Positions 22,801 to 34,683 of a stretch of 64,000 nucleotides of DNA are shown in pieces (position 1 is the first letter of the stretch; the number at the start of each line of letters is the position of its first letter). The notes under the pieces were generated by a model that saw nothing but the letters and a program-made list of their open reading frames with translations, was not told where the DNA came from and ran no database searches. The DNA comes from Eunapius fragilis (taxonomy: Eukaryota; Porifera; Demospongiae; Spongillida; Spongillidae): positions 2,641,615-2,705,614 of the forward strand of contig OY811983.1 in the NCBI GenBank assembly GCA_963681505.1. Direction: 5' to 3'. The position numbers and the translations under genes were made by a program.

Positions 22801-25800
22801 CAGATTTTGTAATTTTAGTTATGTACACAAGAGTTGGAAGGGAAAGGTCAGGGGAGGAGGGTGTGTGCACCAGGGGAGGAGGGTGTGTGCACCAGGGGAG
22901 GAGGGTGTGTGCACCAGGGGAGGAGGGTGTGTGCATCAGGGGAGGAGGGTGTGTGCATCAGGGGAGGGTGTGTGTGCTTAAGGTGTGTAGAGGTGTGAGT
23001 AGGGAAGTGACAGTTTGCCAGAGGGGGTTGTGTTGAGGGATTGTGTATTGCATTAGTCTGTTACTAAAGGGAAGTGAGGACATCATGGAGGGAAATATGT
23101 AAAGGAAGGACAATTGTGTAGTTCATTGGTCCCTAAGCTAAAAAGCTGGAGATAATAAAGTGATCACTATAACCTTTCCTAAGCTAAGGTCAAGTCAAAG
23201 ACAAGAATAAAAGTTCAAGATGCTGACATGTTTGTAACACATGTCAACTGTACTTTTATCATCTGATTTATCCACACCCCCATCTTTTTATTCTCATGTT
23301 CGAGCCAGACTTGGGTTTAGAGGAGGAGGAGGAGGAAGAGGAGGTGGAGGAGGAGGAGGAGGAAGAGGAGGAGGAGGAGGAGGAAGAAGTGGAGGGGAGG
23401 AAAAGGAGGTGGAGGAGGATGGGGAGGAGGATGAGGAGGTGGAGGAAGAGGAGGGGAGGAAGAGGAGGTGGAGGAAGAGGATGGGGAGGAGGAGAGAAGG
23501 AAGAGGAGAGGAAGAAGGATTAGTAGTATTGCAATTTCTCCCCCCACCCCCACCCCTCCCCTACACGGACGTGATATCACACACATTGACTGGTTAAGAC
23601 TCACACATTTGGCTTCATTTGCTGAGTGTTTTCACATCTGTGCCACTCAATGTACACAGATACCTACAGAACCATTTACTTTACATCAAATTGTTATTGC
23701 TGTCCTTTGATGCCACTATAATATCATTACAAGTAACTAAAAACATTTTCTATGAGAAAGTTGGCTAAATATAGGACTATGACATTTTCGTTACTATTAC
23801 AGACCCTTGTTTCCTTGCTTTTTACACCACCATTGCCTTCAAATCCTATATTCCACCAACTTTCTCATAGAGAATGTTTATAGTTAATTGTTTCATAGAT
23901 TTTTTTCTCATATCTAATCATACGTACCGCATAGTTGATTGTAAATCATTTGCCACTGCTCCTGTAGTTTTCTGGTTTGGTATCGACAATTTTAAACTTG
24001 TCAAGATTCGGCCGTAATGATACGAGTAACGTTTAGTACGGCCCAAATCTAACAATACAATTACCAAAATATACCATCGACTATTGATCACAGTATGCAC
24101 TCTTCCAGCCAATTCTGAAGCTATTGGTGAAATTTCCATTCTTTAAATGTGTTCCTGTCCCAAGTTATGCATGGTCAAGAAGGAGGAGGAGAATAATTCT
24201 GGAACTGGGTACGAGGACGGGCAGTCCCTTTTGTTCTCTACAACTGCGCGGTTCTGTGACATAAAACATGCGACGAAACAACTCACTTTTGTCTTCACGT
24301 TCGATTACAACAACTAGCTAAATGATCCAATCGTCAGGAGTCTAGTTATAAACGGGTCGCGTGTTTTTAATGATTTCATAGTCGGGGTCAAATCGTATAC
24401 GGAAGTTTCTAGCGAAACTTCCGATAATACATTCATATGATGTTTTGTATTGCCCATATGTGGTTAACCCTTTGTATTGCCCTCATGTGGGTAACCCTTT
24501 GTATTGCCCAAATGTGGTTAACCCTCTGTATTGCCCACATGTGGGTAACCCTTTGTATTGCCCTCATGTGGTTAACCCTCTGTATTGCCCTCATGGAGTA
24601 ACCCTTTGTATTGGGTAACCCTTTGTATTGCCCTCATGTGGTTAACCCTTTGTATTGCCCTCATGTGGGTAACCCTTTGTATTGCCCACATGTGGTTAAC
24701 CCTATGTATTGCCCATATGTGGTTAACCCTCTGTATTGCCCATATGTAGTTAACCCTCTGTATTGCCACTTGTGGGTAACCCTTTGTATTGCCCTCATGT
24801 GGGTAACCCTTTGTATTGCCCTCATGTGGTTAACCCTTTGTATTGCCCACATGTGGTTAACCCTATGTATTTGCCCACATGTGGGTAACCCTTTGTATTG
24901 CCCTCATGTGGTTAACCCTCTGTATTGCCCTCATGGAGTAACCCTTTGTATTGGGTAACCCTTTGTATTGCCCTCATGTGGTTAACCCTTTGTATTGCCC
25001 TCATGTGGGTAACCCTTTGTATTGCCCACATGTGGTTAACCCTATGTATTGCCCATATGTGGTTAACCCTCTGTATTGCCCATATGTAGTTAACCCTCTG
25101 TATTGCCACTTGTGGGTAACCCTTTGTATTGCCCACATGTGGGTAACCCTTTGTATTGCCCTCATGTGGTTAACCCTCTGTATTGCCCTCATGGAGTAAC
25201 CCTTTGTATTGGGTAACCCTTTGTATTGCCCTCATGTGGTTAACCCTTTGTATTGCCCTCATGTGGGTAACCCTTTGTATTGCCCACATGTGGTTAACCC
25301 TATGTATTGCCCATATGTGGTTAACCCTCTGTATTGCCCATATGTAGTTAACCCTCTGTATTGCCACTTGTGGGTAACCCTTTGTATTGCCCTCATGTGG
25401 GTAACCCTTTGTATTGCCCTCATGTGGTTAACCCTTTGTATTGCCCACATGTGGTTAACCCTATGTATTTGCCCCGACGTGATGGTAGCTCTTTGGACTG
25501 CCTGGTCTCCTGTGTACCATTAGCCAGTGCTCCAACGACAGCTCCTCCCCCTCCACCACCAACATATATGGCCCACATGGGCTGAGGAAGTTTCTGCGCA
25601 CGGCTATGCATCTCTCTCGCTCCATGCTCGGGTTTCAGTACTGCGTCCATGAGTTGCTGGCAGACGTCCATCCAGCTATGTTTGATGGCCTGGTTAGTCA
25701 CAATCGTTCAAGTATTCTCATTCGCAAACCAATTGAAATTTACAGGAAGGATGGAATCCGGATTATGCAGCAACAGAGCCACTTCATCCCCAGGAGGTTC

Positions 25801-25942
25801 TGGGAAAGGACATTATACAGAACACGCAGGGGTTTTGGGACGTGTATGTTACATCATGTTCATTTGTATTGCTAATTCTTATCATGAGGTCAAATGTGAT
25901 GGTAGTGTTTAAATTTCCATTGCCTAGCTTGATGTGGGTGTT

Positions 25943-25989
<47 letters not shown>

Positions 25990-27497
25990 AATCAGTTGCC
26001 AGGAAGGAAGCTTCAAGGTGTGCGCTGGAATGCTTACTCACAGGATTGTCTGCTTCGGCTACGTAGTCATCGAGGATTCCTTGCCGGGGAGGTGGGTGTG
26101 GTCATGTGTGTTGGTGTATACGTAGCCTGGATGTCTGTACACGCACATACACAATAAAATAGGTAGACCCAGCAAGGCTGTCATGTCATTAGTAAGGATG
26201 TGATTGCAAGTTCTAGTTGTTCTGTTTTGTGTGGCTCCTTATTTCAGTTAATGTGGTCCCAACACCTCACCTTTCATGGTAGGTGGGTGTGGTCACATAC
26301 ATCCCACCTCACCCCTCCCTCTTAACCCTATATTGTGATTGCCACCCCCACGTCATCACCCCCCTCCCCTCCCCTCCCCTCTCCCACTCCTCCCCTCTGT
26401 AGGCTGTGTGTTGAGAAGTTGAAGACGCTGGGTATCCCCCCAGGCCCCCTGTACGCTAAGCTCAAGAAGGGAGAGAGCATAAAGACACCTGAAGGTGTGA
26501 CTGTGGCCCCTACTGATGTGGTTTCTCCACCTCGGCCTGGAAGGAAGATCGTGATCCTGGGTGACACCTGTGACAGCAGCCAGATAGTCCCTCTGGCAAT
26601 GAATGCTGATGTGGTGGTACATGAATCCACCAATGAGAACTGTGACGGTCAGAAGTGCAGAGACAATGGTCATTCTACCCCAGGTAAGTGTTTAAACCCG
26701 CACTGAAGTTATTTGAGAGGGAGGAGGGGAAGAGGGGGAGAGAGGGAGGAGGGAGGAGAGGGAGGAGGGGTAGAGAGGGAGGAGGGAAAGAGAGGGAGGA
26801 GGGAGGAGGGGAAGAGAGGGAGAAGGGGAAGAGAGGGAGGAGGGGAAGAGAGGGAGAAGGGGAAGAGAGGGAGGAGGGGAAGAGAGGGAGGAGGGGAAGA
26901 GAGGGAGGAGGGGAAGAGAGGGAGGAGGGGAAGAGAGGGAGGAGGGGAAGAGAGGGAGGAGGGGAAGAGAGGGAGGAGGGGAAGTGAGGGAGGAGGGGAA
27001 GAGAGGGAGGAGGGGAGGAGAGGGAGAGAGGGAGGAGGGGAAGAGAGGGAGGAGGGGAAGAGAGGGAGGAGGGGAAGAGAGGGAGGAGGGGGAGAGAGAG
27101 GAGAGGAGGAGGGGAAGAGAGGGAGGAGGGAAAAGAGGGAGCGGGGGAGAGGGACAGAGAGCTGTAGGGAAGAGAGGGGGAAAGGCGGAGAGGGGGTGGG
27201 TATGTGCAATTATTCATCTACACCATTAGAATATGTATGTATTGAATTCCTCCTCTCCTCCTCTTCCTCTTCTCTACTCTAGCTATGGCAGCTGAGTTTT
27301 GCAACCTTGTGTCAGCTGGTCGGCTCATTCTTACCCACTTTAGCCAGAGATACAGGAACAGTGGTGCTGTGTTGAGTACTGATGAGAAGAGTGTGGACGT
27401 CCTTGTAGAGGAAGCAAGACTTGTTTTGGGCAGCACTAATGTTGAGGCTGCAGAAGACTTGAAAATGTTCACTATTACTGCTCAGAAAAATATGTGA
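16241..27497 (+). CDS. ELAC1: Ribonuclease Z, short form (ELAC1; tRNA 3' endonuclease)
   Basis: Metallo-beta-lactamase endonuclease that cuts the 3' trailer from pre-tRNA or repairs tRNA ends. Six exons: 16,241-16,328; 22,330-22,445; 25,489-25,841; 25,996-26,091; 26,403-26,683; 27,283-27,497. GT-AG borders and phases agree; 1,149 nt, 382 aa. The start [16 protein letters not shown] and [14 protein letters not shown] are RNase Z signatures. Zinc ligands are H63, H65, D67, H68 (THLHGDH), H201 (THRIVCFGY), D272 (LGDT) and H330 (LTHFSQRY). The H201-D272-H330 spacing (71 and 58) equals that in B. subtilis RNase Z (H140, D211, H269). H308 in HSTP matches its catalytic His247. The exosite of the short form ([12 protein letters not shown]) is present. 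The length is close to the human protein of about 363 aa. The first two introns, about 6.0 and 3.0 kb, are mostly tandem repeats. Active enzyme is expected. Confidence 0.95.
16842..16870 (+). repeat. TG microsatellite in ELAC1 intron 1
   Basis: Pure (TG)n of about 29 bp. A short (TA)n follows at 17,270-17,291. Confidence 0.9.
17480..17675 (+). repeat. Degenerate ~11-13 bp repeat (CTTCATAACCC)
   Basis: About 15 imperfect copies of 'ccttcataacc' with length variants. Intronic, no coding signal. Confidence 0.75.
18343..19650 (+). repeat. 19 bp minisatellite array, ~1.3 kb (TAAGCTCTCATGGGTACTA)
   Basis: About 68 head-to-tail copies of a 19 bp unit. Variants at a few positions (ACTATAA, ACTGTAA, GCTATAA; AAGCTC or AAACTC) recur in blocks, as do short 'actatgggt' half-unit insertions. 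Variant blocks repeat over some 250 bp, so the array has grown partly by duplication of multi-unit segments. It lies inside ELAC1 intron 1. Confidence 0.95.
19770..20258 (+). repeat. 55 bp tandem repeat (GGCTCCCTTTAGAACGCC)
   Basis: About nine almost identical copies of a 55 bp unit containing 'tggctccctttagaacgcct', 'ctccctgcaggaaccc' and 'atgctgtgcatagacctaa'. The high identity between copies implies recent expansion. Confidence 0.95.
20533..20693. mobile_element. ~160 bp MITE with long inverted termini
   Basis: The left end CCCGTAACGTGAG and right end CTCACGTTACGGG are reverse complements. Similarity continues inward for about 45 bp on each side (GCCCAACTTTGG / CCAAAGTTGGG, GCGGCAGCGTA / TACGCTGCCG). 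No coding content. Its right end lies next to the CCATCACTACC array. Confidence 0.8.
20710..21160 (+). repeat. 12-14 bp minisatellite (CCACCATCACTAC)
   Basis: About 35 copies of 'ccaccatcactacc' and one-base variants, with a shorter run also at 20,465-20,515 on the other side of the MITE. The three parallel Thr/His/Pro-rich open frames across it are repeat artefacts. Confidence 0.95.
22515..22670 (+). repeat. 16 bp minisatellite (GTTCATCACAGGCTGT)
   Basis: About nine copies downstream of ELAC1 exon 2, within intron 2. Confidence 0.9.
22846..22976 (+). repeat. ~22 bp minisatellite (CAGGGGAGGAGGGTGTGTGC)
   Basis: Five to six copies. G-rich strand with GGGG/GGG runs, so G-quadruplex potential. 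Confidence 0.9.
23319..23520 (+). repeat. GGA-rich low-complexity tract
   Basis: Purine tract of GGA/GAAGA triplets about 200 bp long, followed by a C-rich CCCCCACCC segment. No gene. Confidence 0.9.
23744..23878. repeat. Short inverted repeat, ~30 bp arms
   Basis: 'ttctatgagaaagttgg' at the left and 'ccaactttctcatagagaa' at the right are reverse complements, with ATATAGGA / TCCTATAT further in. It is a MITE-like hairpin or element remnant in ELAC1 intron 2. Confidence 0.6.
23900..24427 (-). mobile_element. B-type hairpin-initiated element fragment
   Basis: On the minus strand the element starts with (A)TCGGAAGTTT and a hairpin at 24,401-24,422 (8 bp stem GGAAGTTT / AAACTTCC, loop CGCTAG). 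Downstream it shares an ordered core with the element at 58,056: ATGAA-N-TCATTAAAAA, GAGAACAAAA, CGTACCCAGT, ATTCTCCTCC, GACAGGAAC and AATCGCTTCAGG-like blocks. A 73-codon minus frame (23,918-24,139) lies where the gene of the other element begins but shows no KxxxRxxY repeats. The right edge abuts the GTATTGCCC array, which supports the hairpin as the true terminus. Confidence 0.65.
24450..25470 (+). repeat. 26 bp minisatellite with higher-order structure (TTGTATTGCCC)
   Basis: About 39 copies of a ~26 bp unit, 'ttgtattgccctcatgtggg' plus 'taaccc'. A truncated unit ('tcatggagtaacc' then 'tttgtattgggtaaccc') recurs at about 24,594, 24,933 and 25,192, marking higher-order blocks of about 340 and 258 bp. 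The array ends only about 20 bp before the acceptor of ELAC1 exon 3. Confidence 0.95.
25941..25984 (+). repeat. TG microsatellite in ELAC1 intron 3
   Basis: (TG)n fills a large part of this 154 bp intron and reaches to about 11 bp before the acceptor. Confidence 0.9.
26700..27190 (+). repeat. 15-16 bp purine minisatellite (GAGGGAGGAGGGGAA)
   Basis: About 30 copies of 'gaagagagggaggagggg' variants fill most of ELAC1 intron 5. The strand asymmetry (purine on plus) could form triplex or R-loop structures. Long Arg/Glu/Gly and Ser/Pro/Leu open frames here are artefacts. Confidence 0.95.
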
Positions 27498-29500
27498 TAC
27501 ATAACCTGAGAGTCAAAAGAGGTTGTTTTCAGCTTTGTTTACAGAATGCAAATTTTTATTTTAGATTTGGAGATGTTGCTGTTCCATCTTTATTACTGGA
27601 CATTAATCCGTTGTTTTTAAAGAGTTGAAACACTGTCACCATCAGTTCACCATTCACAAGGGGTCCAATTACTGTGTAGTGAAGTAAATGATTCATTTGC
27701 AAAAGCTAAGCATGTGGTTATTATGTCTTGAGTAAATAAAACCATCAAACAGCATAAATCATTAATGAAACGAAACCATAAAATAGAGAAAATTAGCAGT
27801 AGAAAATTAGAAATAAGCTACTAGCCATGTTAGTTGCATGATAAATGTGGTTATACCATCATTAAAACCTAAACTGCTTCTCCATTTTGTGTGTGATCCT
27901 CTTACACACAAACTGACAGCTCTGATGGTCAGTTCCCTTTTAAGAGTGTGGAGAATCATTATTTTTGCCCCTAACCAAATTATGACTTCCGGAACTCACT
28001 GTCAGCAGCTGATGATAAATGTAAACTCCATTGCATTTTGGATTATATCACCTTTCTTAACAACTCTGTATGTCAAAAAAACGGATAACCAGTCCCCTCT
28101 GGTATACTTCTGAACGTATGTCAATCTTATTAGTAAAACTTCCATAACAGGCTCTTATACATGGTGTACAAAAGAACCATACCTGTTAGGATAGAAATTA
28201 ATTAACGACATGAATATACATTACCATCATTAGGCAAATAGATTTAAATTATTGTAAGCTGTTAAGTAATTGTATCAAAACCCTCATAAATTAACATATT
28301 CAAAGCCAATATTATCAAGGTTAGAGATAATAATTATGAATTATTATTTATAAATAACACAAGATCTGAATATGAGCGTTGATTTAAGTTACTGAGTTCA
28401 GCATTAGTCCATTATGAAATGAAGTGGGAAACATTAAATTTAATTCTTAAATTATGTACAGTGAGTTATTAAACTCAGTTCATCAAAATTGCACTGGTCT
28501 TCTAGTGTTTTCGAGTTTGATTTGTTGTTTTGAATATTAACGTCAATAGAATTTATAATTTTTTCATTTACGTTATTCTGCAGTTTATAAATCCCACTGA
28601 ATTAAACGTTGCTGTACGAAGTTAATTTATTGATCACATTAAAGTTAATTAGCTATTAGTGATTTAAAAAATGTAAACAAATGCTTACCGATTTCATTTT
28701 GAATGGCTAGCTTATTACAGGGGCGTATTTAGGGAGGCCTCCCTTCGCCACATGCACAAGACTAATATAATTAAACGGACTAAACTCAAACTCAAAATAA
28801 GAAGTGCAACAATTCAGAAATAACGCGCACATGAAAAAAAAAGGAGATACGCATAAATTACATGTTACTTTTAAACTCAAATAGTTTGCAAGTTTCCTCG
28901 ATACGACACGGCGTACGCAAGGATCGACCTTACGTACGACCGGGTTAAAACGTTAACTACATAGCCCTAGATTTTAGCCGAGGGTTTACAGATTGTACTT
29001 GCTTGCAAATTAGTTACTTTTACTGCGAGGAATCGATCGGTGTGACTCCCACGTGAATCTGAAGCGAAACAAATAGATACAAAAATGTAAGGGGCGTAGC
29101 CGTAGGGTCTACGCCCTCTAAAAAAAATCCCTCGTTACTTTTTCTCTCAATTACATGCAAGTCATATCTTTATTTTAAAAACAGATTCGCAATTCTCTCT
29201 TCAAGCTTAACTGTACTGGACGATGGAGTCTTACCGCTGCAATCTCTTCAAAATGCATGGTGCCTTTAGCGCACTTGCCATTAGGTATAATCTCTTTTGT
29301 CCATACTTTCAATGGCTGTGTAAGTAATAATTGTCTGCTGACATGAGAGATTTAAATATACAGTACCGGCTCGGAACACACAGCCCTTTGCGGTTGGTCC
29401 ATAATTTGACTATACCGTAACATTGCGCCTTGATGCGCCACCACCTCATTACAATGGCGCATTTTGAGAGAGCTGTATCATGTTAATGTTTAATCTCCAG
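27498..29500. other. AT-rich intergenic sequence, no gene seen
   Basis: Downstream of ELAC1. I see no coding pattern, splice-linked ORF or tandem array. A transposon-end-like 'caggggcgtatttaggg' lies near 28,719. The rest is AT-rich single-copy-looking DNA. Confidence 0.5.
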
Positions 29501-29506
29501 GGAAAA

Positions 29507-30779
29507 ATCCTTATTTAAGGATGTCATTATCCTTAAATAAGGATCGTCTTTTACATTGCATATTTTTGCTAACCAAGTAAGCAAGATAAAATAAATGCTA
29601 TTAGTCAATTGTATACTGATTAGCCTCCATAACAAACTTTAAATGATGTCAATATGATCAATGTCCATGTGGTAAAACAGGGAGGAAGTGGCACATCCTT
29701 ATTGAAGGATTGACACCATCCTTAATTAAGGATCACAACAGTAGAGATTATTGACCATAAAAACCACAATAGTTTTAAAACTTTTGATTTTCTCTGATAG
29801 CCTGTTGATTCACAACCTGATTCGTCGAATAAATAACTTGTGGTTAATAAGTTATGCTTATTTACACCATAACGCTTAAAAATTAATATCAAGCAATTTT
29901 GTATAATGACGTGTACTGATGTAGATGCTTGCTTCAGCTCAAACGCCAGCATGGACGTACCCTAGCCTCACTGAAACCACGTGCACCGCATGTGAGTGCT
30001 CTGCCGCCGCTCCATCGAACGGTGTGCTTTCTAGTTCTATCATTGAGTACAGTACCATATACAATGATGCATTGATGGAGAGGGGGGGGGGGGGGGGGGG
30101 GGGGGGTGTCGGGAGATCTATGAAGCATTGCCATTTGCCAATTGGCATACGATATGTGTTCGAGATTAGTGTAGCTTAGTTCCAATTAATTAGACTCGAG
30201 GAGACCACGCCATTGCCTAAGCCTACTGTTGCCGTCGCTGTCACTGTCATTTGACGAATCATGCAGTGCTGCCGCTTTGGTCACCTGGGCCTACATGTAT
30301 GTCATCCATCCGTACTGAGGAACTACATCCGTCGCTTTCTGTGGCTCCCTCGGTATCTAAGCAGGGTTACTTAGCTTGACGCTTTCGAGTGTATGCAATC
30401 GCTTCGATCTTTGGAAGTATACTGCATGGCCGGTACGTAAGCGTAGATTGTTGAAGCCGTGGATATTGTTCCACAGATCCATCTGTCAGTGTATATTCTA
30501 CTCCTAGAGCTACCAGAAGCCTGTCCTTCCTTGCCATACGTCGCTTTGAGTTAATTTGCTCACTACTATATCGCCAGCGGCAAATGGCGGTTTCGCCGTA
30601 TTTACACTGTAATACCGGTTTTTGAGCAAACCAAACCTGTTTTAATCGCGGCAGTATCACTGATCTGCATGATCTTGAATCTAGTGAATCACTAATATAA
30701 AAAAAAGCATCAAGAGTACATCATTCTTTTAGAAAGTGTCATCATCCTTATTTACGGATGGCCATCCTTAAATAAGGAT
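29507..30779. repeat. Three paired-palindrome sites (ATCCTTAWTTAAGGAT)
   Basis: Pairs of 16 bp palindromes occur at 29,507-29,522 and 29,529-29,544; 29,695-29,710 and 29,718-29,733; 30,744-30,759 and 30,764-30,779. The first member reads ATCCTTATTTAAGGAT or a one-base variant, the second ATCCTTAAATAAGGAT or a close variant, with 4-7 bp between. The outer pairs may be the ends of a 1.27 kb element. A 97-codon minus frame (30,367-30,660) lies between them, but I do not recognise it. Confidence 0.7.
30080..30106 (+). repeat. G homopolymer (~27 bp)
   Basis: Uninterrupted G run. Similar runs are at 3,136-3,167 (C), 7,341-7,387, 22,150-22,166, 40,251-40,267, 40,351-40,367, 61,480-61,493, 61,750-61,762 and 61,927-61,967 (C). 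Confidence 0.9.
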
Positions 30780-31277
30780 TGCGGGAGATTAACATTAACG
30801 TTCATTTTATCATGAAATGCCTGCCAGACCATCTCATTTATATCATTGTAGTAGCGGTTACTATTCCATATGCGCACTCTTCATATCGCAATACTTAATA
30901 ACGCGCAGCCGATATAATTATATATATATAATATTATTATAATTATATATATATGGACATCGCAAGGGAGAGGGGGTACTTTAGGCTGTAAATACCAAGC
31001 ACAGACAAATTCTCAAGAAGGTCAGCATGCCGTATCGTCAACTATACAAAGTTAGGTATACAGAAACACCGTTCAGATGAAGCCACACTTTAATTTTTTT
31101 CAGCACGCAATAAACGGTTTTGCTCTTTTCTATGAATAATGTGGCTTTGTTGCTTAATTCGGTTACATAGCCTAGGTAGAGCACCACAGAGACCAGTTCC
31201 AGAAGCGTTGTAGAGTCTGTGGAAGCCTTCTATAGCTAGTGGCTAAGGGGAAGAAAAGGAGGGCAATCCATCATGTT

Positions 31278-31480
31278 CCAGTGGCGGATCCAGGTTTTAG
31301 GGGGGTGGGCGGAGGTGGGAGGGAGGGTGCGAATGGTGGGTGCATTAGGGGGTACCCCTCCTGCCCCAGTTGGGGGGTATGGGGGGTATGGGGGAGCGCT
31401 GTAAACTCCCCCATCGGGTTCAGAAGCTTTGCAACTTTATTATATTCCAATCATGAAACGCGTTAGAAAAAGCTGTTTTC
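31278..31480 (+). other. Transposon-terminus-like remnant (CAGTGGCGGATCCAGG)
   Basis: 'cagtggcggatccaggtttt' is the kind of terminus seen in many DNA transposons and resembles the MITE at 63,191 and the ends at 61,431 and 61,684. A G-rich stretch follows. No transposase was found nearby. Confidence 0.4.
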
Positions 31481-32159
31481 ACCGGTTGGGTTTGCGCTGT
31501 TAGCCCCACCCCGGCACGGGCGGCGGCACCCCCTTAATTACAGCATTCCTGTTGATGAAGAAATTAGTGATCTTTGCCTCTTTTCTACGTTTAGGAGGTT
31601 GCGGGCCTGCTTTCAATTTCACTGATTCCGATTCCGGACACTCTGCACTGCTGTTTGCGGCTAGACACAATTCAGATAATTAGACATTACGGTATACTTC
31701 GAATGATGCAAAAAAAAATTGCTCAAAGAGCTCATTATAAATCGTACTTTTTGCAACCCATATTTTAATACTTTTTTCAAGTCATCTCTTTGAGATCATT
31801 CGTTCTTTCATACACCCTACCACCGCAGTTAATAAAATTACCTACGCGCGCGACGTACAATGTTACTCTCCTAGCCCGGCCTCGCATCCTTTTTACACGC
31901 CCATGTAATGGAGGCGGTATCTAATAGGGGGTACTTTGATCGTGCGTAGCAAGGACGGCGACAATATTTCGAAGGCCAGCGAGTTATAAACATGAACAAG
32001 ACAGATCAAAAGGCATATTTACAACAATTAGAACAAGCCACAGTTTTGTTTTAGCACCTTACGCGGCGTGTGCATTGTATGAATAATAGGTGCGGTTTGA
32101 ATGGAGCAACACCACATAAACAAAGTTCAGGAGCTATGCAGGGTGTGTTGTTGATTGCT

Positions 32160-32900
32160 TGTGGCACCTAGGGATAAGAAATCAAGGCGGTCATACGAAT
32201 GCACAGAGTTTGCATAAGATTTACAATCAGTATTTGGCATCGATACTCACAATGATGCTGTCAACATTCACCCACTCAAATTCTGTTATCATTGCAAACA
32301 AGCTATGGATCAAGCACAATGCCAACAATCTCGCTACACAGTTAGTACAATTCCTTATGAGCGGAAGAGACACACTGTGGAGAGCATCCAGACCAACTAC
32401 AGCAATCTAGTTTCATGACAGCAGGTGGGGATAGGATCGAAAAAGTCAAGGACTGCTACAATTGTGTGGCTGATGGCATTCTTGACGTTCCCCTATCACA
32501 GGTATACCTGTACAGAACTTTAACTATCATATGACTACAAGTTTATTTTCATTACATGTACTAGGTATGCCTACCTGGACTCCTCATCACTCAGGGCATC
32601 TTCACAAAGAGATATGAACTGTTAGAGGATGCTTGTCACAGTTTAGATTTGCAGTTGGCCCTGACAAACCCTGCATGAAGTAGCACATCTAGCTTCACCC
32701 ATTTTCCCAACATGATGAACTGAAAAAGCTGCAAGCTGCACAATCTAAGCAAAAACAGACCCGGAGTGCACTATCAAGTGCAGAGGAACTGCTCACTTAT
32801 GTAGCCATTGCATTTGGTGAGGAAAATACCATCCTGGAAAATCTCCTTCAGCACACTGATGAAATATGAGACAATCTGTGAAGAAAGTGGTAAGGATAAG
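32160..32900 (+). pseudogene. Degenerate RAG1-N-terminal-like (N-RAG-type transposon) remnant
   Basis: In the frame 32,230-32,418 the translation contains VFGID, then D-x-V-x-IHPLKFCYHCKQAM. Vertebrate RAG1 has the same pattern in its N-terminal zinc-binding region (F-x-ID...IHPxxFCxxC). RAG1-N-like proteins are also known from molluscan and other invertebrate transposons (N-RAG-TP). Stops interrupt both sides, for example TGA at 32,416. Downstream coding-like pieces occur in other frames (about 32,610-32,870; one reads HDELKKLQAAQSKQKQ), then a CA tract. It is not functional. The family call rests on one motif and is moderate. Confidence 0.45.
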
Positions 32901-32935
32901 ACCAGTGCTGAGTTGTTTTACATATACACACTACA

Positions 32936-34036
<1,101 letters not shown>

Positions 34037-34250
34037 TTGATTGTGCCATGCATAGGTTTGTATTTGCAGTTATTATGGCAATGTGTGGGTAAAGACATGC
34101 GAAATAGCCGCTTCTCGGGTTGTATCAAACTTCGTCGTTATAAGAGCGGTGATAGCCCTTCACAACTTTCCTTATATGAAGTTTCTACTGAAAGGGCATT
34201 CGTTGTTCACTATGTATTTCAAGGATTATTAATGAAAACTGTAGGTGATC

Positions 34251-34683
34251 TTACGTGTAATGAGCTCGAGGTCTTCTCAATGAGGGAAAGAACTTAACAT
34301 ATAATGATGCATGTAAACGCCACTTCAGAGCACATATATCATCCACATCTGGCTTGTTGTAGTAAGATGGGATCAGGAATTTCTCCACATTCTTAGAACC
34401 AAAACAACCTCTTTCACTACTACGAATGTTGTCATTACTGCTATCATAGTGGTCAGGGGTACTTTGATTCGAAAATGTGTCACTTTTATTGTAATTACAA
34501 TGCACTGGAGCGGGGGAAAAACGGTAAAATATATGCATCACCATTTATTTCACATGTATAGCATACCCTACTGTCTTCAGGTATAATAACAGCTTTACAA
34601 TGAGCATTGATGGGCGATGAAGTAATGTTTCCTATCCAAGTAAACAAGAAAGGATAATAAGCTAATGTCACTACGAAAGCCAT
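34251..34683 (-). pseudogene. Unrecognised coding remnant or exon
   Basis: On the minus strand the first frame (34,495-34,683, 62 codons) starts with a hydrophobic, signal-like stretch (MAFVVTLAYYPFLFTW). It overlaps a second frame, offset by one base (34,251-34,544), that continues with NKPDVDDICALKWRLH. The shift lies at or near a TTTTTCCCCC run, where an indel is easily gained. A possible donor (ACAC|GTAAGA) follows near 34,257. I do not recognise a family. It may be a frameshifted gene, two exons or chance. Confidence 0.25.

Noticed and set aside
23241..23710. Glu/Arg-rich ORFs as an acidic nuclear protein
   Set aside because: GGA-repeat artefact inside ELAC1 intron 2.
24572..25523. Families of similar 60-115 codon frames on both strands
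   Set aside because: Products of the 26 bp minisatellite; one overlaps the true ELAC1 exon 3 in another frame.
26675..27282. Arg/Glu/Gly-rich and Ser/Pro/Leu-rich ORFs of up to 189 codons
   Set aside because: They lie in the purine minisatellite of ELAC1 intron 5; flanking splice sites exclude them from the mRNA.
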